Source: Eunapius fragilis
Taxonomy: Eukaryota; Porifera; Demospongiae; Spongillida; Spongillidae
Assembly (NCBI GenBank): GCA_963681505.1
Contig: OY811972.1
Location: 7,500,342-7,564,341 of the forward strand
DNA: 64,000 nucleotides
Reading direction: 5' to 3'
Part shown: piece by piece, positions 12,061 to 23,174 of the stretch
Position numbering within the stretch: position 1 is the first letter of the stretch
Layout: every line of letters starts with the position of its first letter
Translations under genes and position numbers: made by a program
The notes under the pieces: generated by a model
The model's input: the letters and a program-made list of their open reading frames with translations, nothing else
Told to the model about the DNA's origin: nothing
Database searches by the model: none

Positions 12061-12622
12061 CAGAAGACAAGAGATATGACTGGTATGTTAGTATTTAATC
12101 GAAAGAAACAGAAACTAACAGCTGAAGGTGTACGCGTAATAGTGTCTCAATCATCTCTATAACCTTACAATAAGCACTCTCTTGATCTACTAAAAGATGG
12201 GAAAGCGAAGCGTTTTAAAAAACATAGACATTGGAAATAAAACTCAGGTATAACAACATCGTAATCTCATCGTCTGTTTCATAATGTAGTATACTCAATG
12301 CACGGCTTTGAATCCCTGAATGTGTCAAGAGTTCTTGGCAACTGTTCTTTTTCAAGTTAGTACACCCATACATATCAAATCAAGCGTTTTAAACCAAAGT
12401 TAGTAAGCTAACCACGGGATTCTTCAAGAATGACGACTTCTAGGACACAGATTACATAATCAATTCATTACGTTAACTACGTCATCTGTATTGATGTTGA
12501 AGGTGTTAAAGTAAAAGGGTAACTATTGTGCACTTCTATTTCAATCCTAAGTTAGTGTTGTAGTGCAATAAATGAATCGTATATAACTGTTCCGAGGTGA
12601 TACTTTCAACTGTTTAGAAACA

Positions 12623-12649
12623 CCCCCCCCCCCCCCCCCCCCCCCCCCC
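12623..12649 (+). repeat. Poly-C tract of 27 bases
   Basis: An uninterrupted run of C lies in an intron. A similar 23-base run is at 57549-57571. Its length may be unreliable in sequencing. Confidence 0.95.
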
Positions 12650-12894
12650 GGACTAAACATTGATATGAATATTGTAAGCACACTGTCCTGCTCAATTCCC
12701 GCCAATGATTTCAACTAACCACAACCCATCAATGTATGGGAGGCGTGTGCATACATCATTGGCACAAACAAAGGAGAAAGCCATTTATAACCCCCAACCT
12801 GTAACTCCAATTTTCTCGTACTGAATATGAAACAAGAAATGGAGGTGCAAAAAAACAATGTCCCATGTAATTAGAAATGACATTTGAAGCTTAC

Positions 12895-12989
12895 ATTTTC
12901 TCATCAACTTTCACGGAACTGTTTATCATATTCCCAGGTATCTCCACATAACAAGGCCCAGGTCGTCCAAAGATAGACATTCGAACAGC
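12895..12989 (-). CDS. HACL1: 2-hydroxyacyl-CoA lyase 1, internal exon (fifth in the window)
   Basis: This 95-bp exon is on the minus strand, with a CTGTAG acceptor and a GTAAGC donor. The peptide begins AVRMSIFGRPGPCYVEIPGN, matching the AVR-S-GRPG-CYVDIP motif near the end of the N-terminal pyrimidine-binding domain in HACL1. This conserved Gly-Arg-Pro-Gly-Pro segment is widespread in acetolactate-synthase-like enzymes. It leaves an AT completed to ATG by the exon at 10251-10363. A Tc1-like terminal fragment (13126-13205) sits only 136 bp upstream of the acceptor. Confidence 0.88.
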
Positions 12990-14341
12990 CTACAGTACCA
13001 AAAAATCAAAAAAGCATGGCATACATGTACACGCAACACACCTACAGCACATGGACTTGAAAAATACATGCATGAACTACATACCATAACCATGCATGCA
13101 TTGTATGTACATGTACATGCACATACAGTACCAGTCCTAACGTTCTGTTTTAGCGCTACAATCGTTGCACAAGATATGGCTTCTGGTTTAATTTTGTTTT
13201 GGCATCTTAGCAATCCTTCGAATACACATTAAGTTGCTAATCGTTACATATGGAATGACATCAAAGTGTACACAGCCAATCATTAATCATATTGGCTCTA
13301 CAAACACCTAGGTACAATAATGATATGAACATTCATCCAATACAGTAAAAAATAGAATGTGACATATATTATGACTAGTACTCTATGAATATACATACAT
13401 GTACGTGTAGTTACATGCCCATGAACATGTAAAAGAAGTACACACAAATGTATGAACATTATAGTACTCAGGTCTTTTAAGACTGACTACACTTAAAATA
13501 TTTAAATGGCTGCCAAAGGAAGCATTTATTCATAAATATTCATATACAGACGTTACCACAGATTAATAATGTCCAATACACTTTGGATTGATAACGCATA
13601 ATTAAGATATAATGTTGTTACTATAAAAAGAGTTACGCACGGTGAAATAATTGACTAGAATGTTAGAATTGAAAACCCGGGTGTGAAAGAATAGTTTTTC
13701 ACATGTTTCTGCAGTTCTTCTACTTCTGGGATACACAGATTTAATCATTATACTAGGCATTTGGATCACTATTTCGAAACGCTTTAAGCGTTTGCAGACA
13801 AAGATTCAAACTGCGAAAAATTCAGCACAAAATTCATCATTTTCGTTGTGCAACTTATGCAAACGATGTTACACTTCATTGTGCCCACCCACAATGGTTA
13901 GACCAGTATCAAAAAAACAATATATAACTATTTTTGTCCAGAAACGACATTAAATCGCCCTGGTCGCAAAGAAACGCCCCCATATTTTGGAGCGCAATGT
14001 AATAAACTACTAAGGTTGCTAAGACAACTATCAATTGCATTAATTTCCGGGACCATTGAACAAAGACTTGATATAAAGAGAATAGCTAGCTACAAGAAGT
14101 ACCCAAACAGAAAAGTGGCATGTTGTAATGTTTGAATTTGCAGCAAATTCAAATTCCAAATATAGTGTAGCCAGTCTTAACATACCTGAGTACATGTACA
14201 TAAATACATGTACATGTAGTTAAAAATAAAGGTACAGAATGAAAATTATTAAAATGTAGTTATATGTGCAATCAACTACTGCGCCAATATGACAGTCAAA
14301 TTTCTTATACAATGTACATATATGTATAACTTTTAACTCAC
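12990..14341 (-). other. HACL1 intron (1.35 kb)
   Basis: This intron contains the Tc1-like end at 13126-13205 and TACATGTA-type microsatellite sequence. Nothing else is recognised. Confidence 0.6.
13126..13205. mobile_element. Tc1-like terminus, fragment
   Basis: CAGTACCAGTCCTAACGTTC preceded by TA, then a CTACAATCGTTGCAC and ATGGCTTCTGGTTTAATTTTG segment, matches the reverse complement of the 33780-33880 end of the larger element at 32157-33880. The other end is not visible. Confidence 0.6.
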
Positions 14342-14419
14342 CTTCTCAATATGAAATGGAATTGATTCCATGGTTTCCACGCGAACAGCATACTTAGTAT
14401 AAAGTTGGCATGATTCAAT
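14342..14419 (-). CDS. HACL1: 2-hydroxyacyl-CoA lyase 1, internal exon (fourth in the window)
   Basis: This 78-bp exon (26 codons) is on the minus strand, phase 0 at both ends, with a TATAG acceptor and a GTGAGTT donor. The peptide contains LYTKYAVRVETMESIPFHI, matching the RLYTKFSARPSSIEAIPFVIEKA segment of HACL1. In this family the segment lies in the N-terminal domain after the GAFQE-PQ loop. Its upstream neighbour is 25.5 kb away at 39954-40026. Confidence 0.9.
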
Positions 14420-15239
14420 CTATACATGTACGTATATGTAAAGTCAGGAACGAACATGTACTGCTCATGAATATGTATGCATACATTTATACATGGAACA
14501 TTTCTGACCCAGATGTTTCGCTATATATAATCATAAAACATTCTTCGTTGATGTTGCTACAACTTTCACATGATTTACGATACCGACTTACTATCAATCA
14601 CATCTTACTACAGACCATTTCATTTCTGTCAATTAGGTCCTTTCCTTATTGGACTTCTGACGTCCTGCCCATATTGATTTGATCTGTTCGTTAAATTTTA
14701 CTTTATCCGTTGTGACGATATAGCTGGCATGTACATTTCCCACTCGATTAGTGCCAATAATATACACATCCGCCTCCCATACATGTGCAATTGTGAGGAC
14801 GGAGTAGGTGGGGATCAAGTGGGAAAATTGCAAACACTTTGCACAACTACATACTTTGCACAACTATATCTTTGCAACAGGTAGAATAAAAATAAATGAA
14901 CAGATAGCAACAGGACTCTTACGTATATACTGATTTCAAAGTTATTTGAATGCTCCTTCAGAAGTTTAATCATAGATTGATCAAGATTTGATAACTCCAG
15001 TTATCAAACTTCAGCACGACTTTTTGAGCCGTCAGAACTAGGTTTTATAATTACAATTGCACTAAAATGTGTCTCCATGATCGTATGAAATATAAATAGT
15101 CATCAATTGTAATTACCTTATGAAAATTATGATTGATGCATGCACATTCACAACGAACTTATTGTGGTTACCTCTAAGGTACAGCTAGAAAGAAGCAATG
15201 CAATCTTAGCCTCATGATGCACAATATTCATGTTACTAT

Positions 15240-15335
15240 ACTTGTATTACACCTATACAATGTCATTCTTATGAGTACTTTCATCAAGCTGATGAAAATA
15301 CTCATAAGAATGACATTATTTAGGTGTAATCATCA
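15240..15335. repeat. Near-perfect 96-bp palindrome
   Basis: GTCATTCTTATGAGTACTTTCATC is followed, across AAGCT, by GATGAAAATACTCATAAGAATGAC, and the outer TACACCTA pairs with TAGGTGTA. This is a hairpin of about 45-bp arms inside the inverted-ended element at 14974-16186. Confidence 0.8.
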
Positions 15336-15521
15336 GAATGATCATGACATTTTGAATGTGTTCTGGTCAGTGAAAGCAGAAACCTTGCATATGAGCAGCT
15401 CTCCTTTACTCACAGGGATTGTTGACGGTTTTGATTTTAGCAGAGCCTTGTCTGGAAATGACCACAAAAACTAATTTAATACCCTTCTACAACTCTGAAA
15501 ATCCAGTTGTTGTGTTCTGCT

Positions 15522-15961
15522 TCATAGTATGTGCCCACGTTGCTTGGGGATGTAACATGTATCGACCATATTATCGACTTTGGTCCATATGATGCCTTTG
15601 ACAACTAATGGGTCTATTGATGATGGTTCGCGGCCTTCTTCAATTTCTGGTTCCGCAACTGCTAGCTCTTCTGCTGGCAGCTCTTTGTCTGAATCATGTT
15701 CAGCCATGAATATATCATCTTTGATCTCCTCAAAAGTCCCAGCATTCTCAAGTACCTTAGAACTGTGAATAGATTTGCTGATTTTGACATCGTTCCAGCG
15801 TCCCACCATTTGCGCCCACATCCACTACCCTCTGAAGCTATAATTTCACCCGAAATCTTTTTGACCTTTGCATTAGCCCCGTAACGTTGTATTGCTAGCT
15901 CTTTGCCCATCACTGCTGCTGCAGTTGTCTGAACTCTGTACTCAACCATTGACGCTTTCAT
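15522..15961 (-). pseudogene. piggyBac-like transposase N-terminal fragment, frameshifted
   Basis: Two overlapping minus-strand frames form one broken N-terminal region. The first carries MVEYRVQT and SGEIIASEGSGCGRKWW; the second continues RWNDVKISK and an acidic stretch. The pattern of a beta-rich GXG-RKWKVRWND block followed by an acidic tail is also visible in the piggyBac-like pseudogene near 42680-42900 (GRKQKWKVKWNE). No DDE catalytic region follows here. The link to piggyBac is by resemblance between the two window copies and to what I recall of cnidarian piggyBac proteins; it is not proven. Confidence 0.45.
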
Positions 15962-16317
15962 TGTACCAAAGCGTAAATTTTTAATACAACTGCTGCCCTG
16001 TTTTTATCCACACTGCAAATGCAGGTAATGACTGAATACGATCATTAGTACGTTAGAGATAAATACCAATAGGTTTTTAATTCAAATCACTCTACCTCCA
16101 CAATAGATAAATCGAAAACAAATATTGATAACCCCATTGATTGGATAATAACTGGAGTTATCATTGATGAATGTATGATTAAGTTGCGAGCTTCTAGGGG
16201 TAACGCTGATTGAATGTTACAGCAATTCAAATAGACAATAGTATTTAACCTTTTAATTATCAACCGAATAATTCCCTAGGCTGGATACCCACTGATTCAC
16301 TGAATCAGCAACAAATT

Positions 16318-16357
16318 GGGGAGGAGGGAGGAGGAGGGAGGAGGGGGGAGGGGGGCA
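16318..16357 (+). repeat. G-rich purine microsatellite
   Basis: GGAGGAGGGAGGAGG-type repeats form a G-tract-rich strand that could adopt a quadruplex on the plus strand, the non-template strand for HACL1. It is unrelated to any coding region. Confidence 0.8.
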
Positions 16358-17204
16358 ATGGAAGGAGCAGCCCATGAGCCTGTGTTATTGTACCTAAACA
16401 CTCAGCGGCAGTGGGGGCGCCAGTAGTGCTGCTGACCAAAGCCAGCGGCAATGGTCAGGGCTAGACTAGCCAGAATCATTGGGAAGCCCTCCGGCAAGTC
16501 AGGCATCAAGGGGCTTTGGCCCCCTATTGTACCAAGCCAGGACACAGGTTCAGGCTTGGCTAGCTGGCTTTGTAGGGACTAGCCGGTAGTACTCCACACA
16601 AATAAACCCCCAAAATGTAGACCCTACAGCCCTTGGATGGTGCAAATTACTGGTCAGACCCCTGGTAAATCCATTTTAGAGCCAGACATGAAGGAATACA
16701 AATGAGAGCCAATGTGTGCAAACAAACATCTAGTTAGTGAACTTGGCCATTTGAACAGCCAGTTACAGAGACTGCTCTGATCCGAAAGATGCAAGTGTTG
16801 AAGCGGGACGGGTTGAATGAAGGCCAGCTCCTCAAGATAGAATAAAGAAATTTCTTTGCAGTTAGTAGTATGCCATTCCTGAGATGAAACTAAGGGTTTG
16901 ACAGTGGAATCACGCAACCGCCCAAGTAGTGTTGTGTGGCACTGACGGGAGAACAAGAAACCTTGCTGCTCTCCAGTGATAACTGTGACCTGCTGGTCTG
17001 TCTTGGAGTGTGTGATGAACACTCAGCTGATGTCCAGCGAACTGAATGTCCCTTCTGGTCAAAATCTAATGTGGTATGTGATAGGCAGGGACTATCAACT
17101 CACTGATCCAGAGAAAATGCCAGTGACATGGCCGCCTTCAGCACGAGCCCGTCTCACGGTGGGATGGTTGAATCACAATGTTCCAACAAGTTGGACCGTA
17201 TTTG

Positions 17205-17590
17205 AGGGGTACGCACACACCAACACACTTTCACACTTTTGTACACTTGGTCAATGTATACTGCTGTGCCTTCACACTAGCATAGACTTAAAATGTATAT
17301 AGACATACACATACTAAAATATATACCCTGTGATGCCTTCCCACTGTTGTACACTGGTCAATGTACACTGCCATGCCTTCACACTGATATACACTTCTGT
17401 ATGTACACAGCTATGACTTCAGACCCGTGTACATGTACACATCTATATGCAGATATGTACACCAGAGTGAAAGCATAACAGTGTACATTGGCGTGTGCGC
17501 ACAGAAGCCTGCACCAGCGTGCAGGCACAGCAGCGTACACACTGGTATATAGCAGTGTACACAATCCAGACACAATTGCACACATACGTT
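17205..17590. repeat. Degenerate minisatellite with TGTACAC motifs
   Basis: Repeated phrases such as GTACACTGGTCAATGTACACTG, TGCCTTCACACT and ATATACAC recur irregularly at roughly 30-60-bp spacing. The small ORFs on both strands are repeat translations. Confidence 0.6.
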
Positions 17591-17865
17591 AGCAAGTCAC
17601 TTTCATTTGTTGCCCACCTACATTGATTGCATTAAAGAAACTAGCTTAAAGGACAATGCAGCCAAAGTTGTTGCTTCTAATTTTAAATAGTGCATCATAA
17701 TAAAATGTTATGTCCGCTTGACAGCAAATTGCTCACTCATTTAATAAGTCACATTAACATTCACAAATTAATATAATTCAACTCTGGGCCACATGTTCAT
17801 TTACATGTATTAATATGGCAACCTCGAGTGCATCATCGACCTCTCAGTGCACACTTTACCCACTG

Positions 17866-18080
17866 TGACAAACTGACCTTTCGTGCATAGCTAAATGACC
17901 TATATTCAGGAGTAATGTGACAAGGTAACGACGAACTGAACTTACTTTCATGCATAGCTGAATAGATATAGTGACCTACATTCAGGAGGACACTTGCATT
18001 GGCAGTAATGTATGAATGACTTCAGTAAAAATAAGAGTTCTGAAACAGCAAACCTAGGGATAGGGCTACACTTTATCACA
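17866..18080 (+). repeat. 5' LTR of gypsy element 1
   Basis: This matches 20550-20783 with indels. Shared stretches include AGGTAACGACGAACTGAA, CATAGCTGAATAG, ACACTTGCATTG and AAAATAAGAGTTCTGAAACAG. It starts TGAC and ends ATCACA. A primer-binding-like TGATGGCAGCAGTGAG follows two bases later. The LTRs have drifted apart, so the insertion is old. Confidence 0.75.
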
Positions 18081-18151
18081 TATGATGGCAGCAGTGAGAT
18101 GTGATTGTCGGGAAGTCTGCTTGACTGTGCTACGGCGTCAGTCAAGAGGAA

Positions 18152-20519
18152 ATGGTTGGCCTGATCATCCTTATACAATGGATGAAAAAATGCTCAGAAA
18201 GGAGCTACAAGGGATCAGATATGGTAGGACTTGAGGCAACGTTAAAGGCACTGGCAGACGATAGACAGAGGAGACAAGAGATAGCAGCTGAAAGGCGAAT
18301 ACAAGAGACGAGAAAGGAATCGGGAGTGGAAAACCCGAGCTGAGCATTAAATTGGTCCCCCTCTCGGAAAAGGGCAATATCAAGGTATAACTCATCACTT
18401 ATCATTGTAGCTCACAAAGTGGATAAGGAATGTTGGCCTCACTACTTGGCACCTCAGCTAACAGTAAAGGCTCAGCTGGTGTTTGCTACTCTCATAACAG
18501 TGGATGCAGATGACTACGAAGCAATCAAGAATGCTATTCTAGTCTGGTACGATATTAACAAGGAGGTGTATCACAGATGGTTCCGATCTACAGTTCGCAG
18601 TGATGGGGAAAAGAATAGGAAACTGGCCGTTAAGTTGATTGAACTTCAACGGAAATGGCAGAAGGGCTGCATCTCTTACAGGAAATAGTCGGGAAGGAAC
18701 AATTCTACAAGACTATGGTAAATACCGAAAAGAAACTTCGGATAATGGAGCATAACCCTAAGACCTGCGTTGATGCAGGGGAATTTGCCGATGAATATGA
18801 ACAGGCATCATTGCAGGAGCCAGGACAAGAGAAGACCTTAACACAAGATCCACGAAATAAGTTAACGTACGCAGTGGTGCCGTTGCTAAATTGCGGCGTT
18901 CGATGGAAGAATGTCGCAAAAGGTCTTCGGCTTCACAATAGTCAGGAAAAGACAGGAGGAGAACAATTAACTGCTACGATTGCAGAAAAATAGGGCACAT
19001 GTCATGGAGTTGTCCAGAAAAAGGAACTTTACTCTGCCAGGGGCGTCGATGTCAGAAAGAAAAGGATACAAGTCTGAACAATACTGGATCAGTGGATGAC
19101 CAGTACATGAAGAATATATTGCTGGACACAGGTTGCTCCCGAACCATGGTTAAAAAGCGACAGGTACTGCAAGTGAGAATACTGGAAGGGAAAATAGTGT
19201 ACGTACTATGTGCACACGGTGATACTGAACTGTATCCATCAGCAGATATCAGGGATGAAAGAGGTAGTGACGGAAGAAGACAGATGCACAATTCTGGGAC
19301 AAGGAGGAAGGAGAACCTGCATATACTACTGGAGAACAGCTAGAGGAGGTAAAGCAAAAACAATTACTGACATTTTTGGGGAAACACTTGGTTTTCAGCA
19401 AAGAAGTCAGGGCGGACAAACATGCGAGAGCATCATATAGAGACGGGTGATGTGAGGCCCGTTCAGTTGCCAGCATATCGGCTACCCTATGCCTACAGAG
19501 TGGTAGCTAAGGAGCTGAAAGAGATGGAGGAAAGCGGAATAATTGAAACGTCATCAAGTGAATGGTCTTCACCGATCGTGATGGTGAAAAAGAAAGATGG
19601 AAAATTGAGAATGTGCATAGACTACAGATGCTTGAATGCAATGACGAGGTGGAAGCATACCCGATAGTAGATGAGCTTATTGATCCATTGGGCAGAGCAA
19701 GGTTTATTTCCACATTGGACCTTACGATGGGTTATTGGCAGATGCCAGTGGCTGCTCAGGAATGCCAGAAGACAGGGTTTGTTACTCCATGAGGTCTTTT
19801 ACAGTTTAGGGTGATGCCCTTTGGTCTTAGTGGAGTGCCAGTATCGTTCCAGAGATTAATGGACCAGCTGATAAAGGGTTGTCAAGAGTTTGCCGCAGTT
19901 TATCTCGATGACCTAGTCATCTTCAGATTGGAAACTAACACTCAAGTGAGAGGCTTCTTGGGCTTATCTGGCTACTACCAGAGATACATCTCGGATTATC
20001 AACAGTTGCAGCACCGTTGACTGACTTTACTCGTAAGTATGCACCAAACATAGTACAGTGGAGTAAGGCATGTAACAATGCTTTAAAAAGAGCAAAAGGA
20101 CCAATTGTGAAGAAGTGGTATTCTGAGTAGTCCAGACTTCTTAAAACCTTTCATTTTGCAGACAGATGCTTCAGATAGGGGAGCAGGAACGGTTTTAAGT
20201 CAGATCAGAGAAGATGGTGAGGAGCACCCTATGGGATATTACAGCAGAAAGTTCCAGCCAAGCGGAGAGCGTTATTCAACGGTGGAGGAGTGCTTGGCTA
20301 TAAAGCTAGCTATCAGCGCATTTCGGGTGTACTAATTGGGGAGAAAATTCATGATCCAAACACATCATCGCTTGTTCAAATGGTGGGACCGATTAAAGGA
20401 GAGCAACCCACGTCTGTGTCGATGGAGTTTATCACTCAAGCCCTACCAATCTGTAGTGGTACACAGATCAGGAAAGACGAATATGAATGCTGATACTCTG
20501 TCCGGAGCAGCAACAACCT
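18152..20519 (+). pseudogene. Ty3/gypsy gag-pol remnant 1, integrase missing
   Basis: Several short frames in series make a broken polyprotein. A gag region at 18419-18900 has the SCAN-like ILVWYDINKEVY and LAVKLIELQRKW motifs. A CCHC zinc knuckle at about 18970-19020 (CYDCRKIGHMSWSC) is followed by a protease motif LLDTGCS near 19120. Reverse transcriptase blocks follow at 19500-19925: SSPIVMVKKKDGKLRMCIDY, STLDLTMGYWQMP, MPFGL, then YLDDLVIF. The RNase H region at 20155-20330 has LQTDASDRGAG. After it the sequence runs into the 3' LTR; no integrase HHCC or DDE block is present, and part of the connection domain is deleted. Stops and frameshifts are frequent. It cannot make a functional polyprotein. 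Confidence 0.85.
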
Positions 20520-20549
20520 AGTTTGTTTCCGGAGCAGGGAGGTGGAATC

Positions 20550-20783
20550 TGACGAACTGAACTTTCATGCACAGTGGAATAGGTAGGAAAAGTGACCTAT
20601 GTAATGTGACAAGGTGACGAACTGAATTTACTTTCACACATAGCTGAATAGGTATAGTGGCCTACATTCAGAAGGGTGCTATGACACTTGCATTGACAGT
20701 AGTGTATAAATGTACAAGTTACTTTGGTAAAAATAAGAGTTCTGAAACAGCGAACCTAGGGGCTACAGCTATGTTCTATCACA
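20550..20783 (+). repeat. 3' LTR of gypsy element 1
   Basis: It begins TGACGAACTGAAC after a purine-rich GCAGGGAGGTGGAA tract and ends GTTCTATCACA, parallel to the 5' LTR. No matching target-site duplication was found beside the two LTRs, consistent with age or with rearrangement. Confidence 0.75.
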
Positions 20784-20838
20784 ACTACAAATATCCTTTT
20801 CTTAAGATGAAAAGCACACATTCTTGAGTAGGTTTAAA

Positions 20839-21000
20839 GGGGTTGTTCATAAATTATGCCACGCTGAAGGGGAAAGGGGGGTATATCTACCAGAGTGACG
20901 ATGTATACATTATGCATACATCAGTATGGTAAAATGTGTAACAAGGGTGGGGGTGTCCATAATGGTCAAAATTAGCGTGACGTAATTAATGAAAGGCCCC
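20839..21000. mobile_element. Compact MITE with GGGGTTGTTCATAAATTA ends
   Basis: The 162-bp sequence begins GGGGTTGTTCATAAATTATG and ends TGACGTAATTAATGAAAGGCCCC, imperfect inverted repeats of each other. Similar ends bound 3115-3648. No coding capacity. Confidence 0.7.
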
Positions 21001-21120
21001 AAAGCAGCAAGGGCACTTCTAGTCCCAGATATGAATAAGCTCAATGCAACTATCAGTGCCTTGAATGCACTTTTGGAACATGTGTTTGCTGTATGTCGAA
21101 ATACTACACTGCACAAAGGA

Positions 21121-21189
21121 TGTAGGATTAGGTCTTGACTAATTGTTATCACGCGCACCGCACGTGACAATACAATACATTACACCACA
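21121..21189 (-). repeat. LTR of miniature element (3' LTR in element orientation)
   Basis: 69 bp, identical to 22207-22275. It contains CACGCGCACCGCACGTGACA, with a palindromic CACGTG core that could be a transcription-factor site. A shortened tandem echo of its end lies at about 21201-21240. Confidence 0.9.
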
Positions 21190-21389
21190 TCTCCCTTTCC
21201 CACGCGCACCGCACGTGACAATACATTACACCACATCTCCCTTCCCCCGAAGTCAAATATTCGTTCTTTTCTTTTCTCCGTCGTCATTTCATACACTCTA
21301 TCGCTTCTGTCTCTTCTTTGCCCGCCTGCTATCCCGCACATACACTCTCTGGCATACGCTTCTCCATGCGTCCTATACTCCCTCGCTCA

Positions 21390-21525
21390 TTGTAGGGCGG
21401 GTCTCGCTCTTTCCCTCTTGTAGGGCGGCTAACGCTCATTCCCTCTTGTAGGGCGGCTCTCGCTCTTTCCCTCTTGTAGGGCGGCTCTCGCTCTTTCCCT
21501 CTTGTAGGGCGGCTCTCGCTCTTTT
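21390..21525. repeat. 28-bp tandem repeat inside the miniature LTR element
   Basis: About five copies of TGTAGGGCGGCTCTCGCTCT plus TTCCCTCT follow one another with few changes. They are GC-rich compared with the surroundings. Confidence 0.85.
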
Positions 21526-21529
21526 TCTT

Positions 21530-21915
21530 CTCCCCGGCAGCAGGACTCTTTCCTCCCCGGCGGCAGGACTCTCACCTCCCCGGCAGCAGGACTCTTTCCT
21601 CCCCGGCGGCAGGACTCTCACCTCCCCGGCGGCAGGACTCTCACCTCCCCGGCGGCAGGACTCTCACCTCCCCGGCGGCAGGACTCTCACCTCCCCGGCG
21701 GCAGGATTCTCACCTCCCCGGCGGCAGGACTCTCACCTCCCCGGCGGCAGGACTCTCACCTCCCCGGCGGCAGGACTCTCACCTCCTCGGCGGCAGGACT
21801 CTCACCTCCCCGGCGGCAGGACTCTCACCTCCCCGGCGGCAGGACTCTCACCTCCCCGGCGGCAGGACTCTCACCTCCCCGGCGGCAGGACTCTCACCTC
21901 CCCGGCGGCAGGACT
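21530..21915. repeat. 23-bp tandem array, about 16 units
   Basis: The unit is CCTCCCCGGCGGCAGGACTC plus TCA, repeated almost perfectly. The period is not a multiple of three, so it cycles through all frames and is unlikely to encode a protein. It makes up about one third of the element and is strongly GC-rich. Confidence 0.9.
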
Positions 21916-22188
21916 TTTCCTTGCTCACTCTCAGCCTTATTCTGGTTCTGGCCTTCTACTCGCAACTCTGCGGCTCTGGCACTCACCCTCGGTTCCAGCT
22001 CTGGCCCTAACACTGGCTCTTGCCTTCACCTCTGTCCCCTTCTCCTGGCGTCCTCGCCCATTCTCGGCTGCTACTTCATTTCGATGGTTAATCCTGGTAG
22101 CGATGGCTTGGTCAGGGTGGCGGTGGTAGGTACCTTCACCTCCTTCTCCTCCTTTCCTCCTCTTTCGAGGTTGAAGGACCCGCCACGC

Positions 22189-22206
22189 GCTACACCGCTG
22201 CCACCA
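22189..22206 (-). promoter_or_regulatory. Primer-binding-type site of the miniature LTR element
   Basis: The minus strand reads TGGTGGCAGCGGTGTAGC directly against the 5' LTR. The TGG start fits pairing with a tRNA 3' CCA end. The same core stands next to the LTRs of the gypsy elements at 18082 and 23643. Confidence 0.7.
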
Positions 22207-22275
22207 TGTAGGATTAGGTCTTGACTAATTGTTATCACGCGCACCGCACGTGACAATACAATACATTACACCACA
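22207..22275 (-). repeat. LTR of miniature element (5' LTR in element orientation)
   Basis: Identical to 21121-21189, including the CACGTG core. It is followed on the plus side by the AAGGA duplication. Confidence 0.9.
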
Positions 22276-23174
22276 AAGGAGGTTGACAACTTATGAATAT
22301 AATGATTCTGCAGGTTAGCTAAACATAGTTTGCTCACCTGTTAATCAAAATGAGCGTATTTGTCAATGGTTACACAGGGATGTATACAAGAGACAATGAC
22401 CATGCGATGAACAAAAATTATTTGTGGTGGAACAAACCACATTGAAGGGTCTATGAAGGTGGGCATACATTCTGGAATCTAACTCAATTGTTTGAATTTA
22501 TCCAATGGGTAATAACATGACTCCACGGTCAATGCTTATCACTCAATACTCCTCTGTTTGGATGGAAAGTGTTTTGAGCTGTTAACTCAAATGTGTTGAA
22601 GTATACTATCCTCAAGTGATTGCCAATGGTACAGTCTGCAAAAAAACATGTATCAAAATTATAATACTTATTCAAGTTTAAATATAACTGAAGTTGTTCA
22701 TGACAATCAGGTTGAAGTTATGAAGTATGTGTGTGAAAAACATAGGACTCCCAAATTCATATGATACATGGCATCTATCCATTTATCGTAGTGTACGTCA
22801 TTTTTACAGACTTGTACTGTAGGTACCAAGGGTATGGTCAAGGAAGTGCAAAAGACCTGCGGGGGAATGGTCATAGCAGGATGCAACTATCTGACAAAGG
22901 TGCATGCACGTAATAACTGCACATTTAATGAAATGACTTCATTTTAATCCAAGAAAAACCAAAATCCATGTACATGTATATTGGTATATGAAGAACTGCT
23001 GCAATTGAAAATCAGATGATCTTCATACCAAAATCATGAACATAAGCATTTCCAGCTTTGCAGATCAAATACTACTTACATGAAACCATTTTTTAAAACA
23101 CTTAGGGCATCTACAGAAAAGAGCATGGCCACTTCCCAGTTATAAGTCGTACACACAATTGCGTACTAATCCAG

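Larger units (their letters stand above)
10364..12894 (-). other. HACL1 intron (2.5 kb)
   Basis: This intron holds the foldback at 10765-11455, an inverted TTAA-MITE end at about 11925-12060 and the homopolymer at 12623-12649. The remainder is AT-rich with no recognised coding sequence. A 70-codon plus-strand frame at 11950-12162 overlaps the MITE remnant. Confidence 0.65.
14974..16186. mobile_element. Non-autonomous element with imperfect inverted ends, piggyBac-like content
   Basis: A segment near 14974-15010 (TTTAATCATAGATTGATCAAG, then GATAACTCCAGTTATC) has an inverted counterpart near 16135-16186 (GATAACTCCAGTTAT and ACTTAATCATACATTCATC on the reverse strand). The interval encloses a broken piggyBac-like N-terminal frame and a small palindrome at 15240-15335. 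I did not find a clean target-site duplication, so the borders are approximate. Confidence 0.5.
21121..22275 (-). mobile_element. Miniature LTR retrotransposon (TRIM-like) with perfect LTRs
   Basis: Two identical 69-bp direct repeats, 21121-21189 and 22207-22275, begin TG and end CA on either strand. They are flanked by a 5-bp duplication AAGGA (21116-21120 and 22276-22280). Orientation is minus: beside the LTR at 22207 the minus strand reads TGGTGGCAGCGG, a primer-binding-type sequence. Beside the other LTR (21190 onward) it reads GGGAAAGGGAGA, a polypurine tract. The roughly 1-kb interior has no gag or pol frame and is mostly tandem repeats. It must have been mobilised by proteins supplied by another element. 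Identical LTRs imply recent insertion. Confidence 0.85.

Noticed and set aside
16654-17022. 122-codon minus-strand frame
   Set aside because: No family resemblance, and the plus strand of the same region reads equally well in pieces; I could not support a gene.
21143-21451. 102-codon frame at the end of the miniature LTR element
   Set aside because: It runs through the LTR and the 28-bp array; the repeat period and low complexity explain it.
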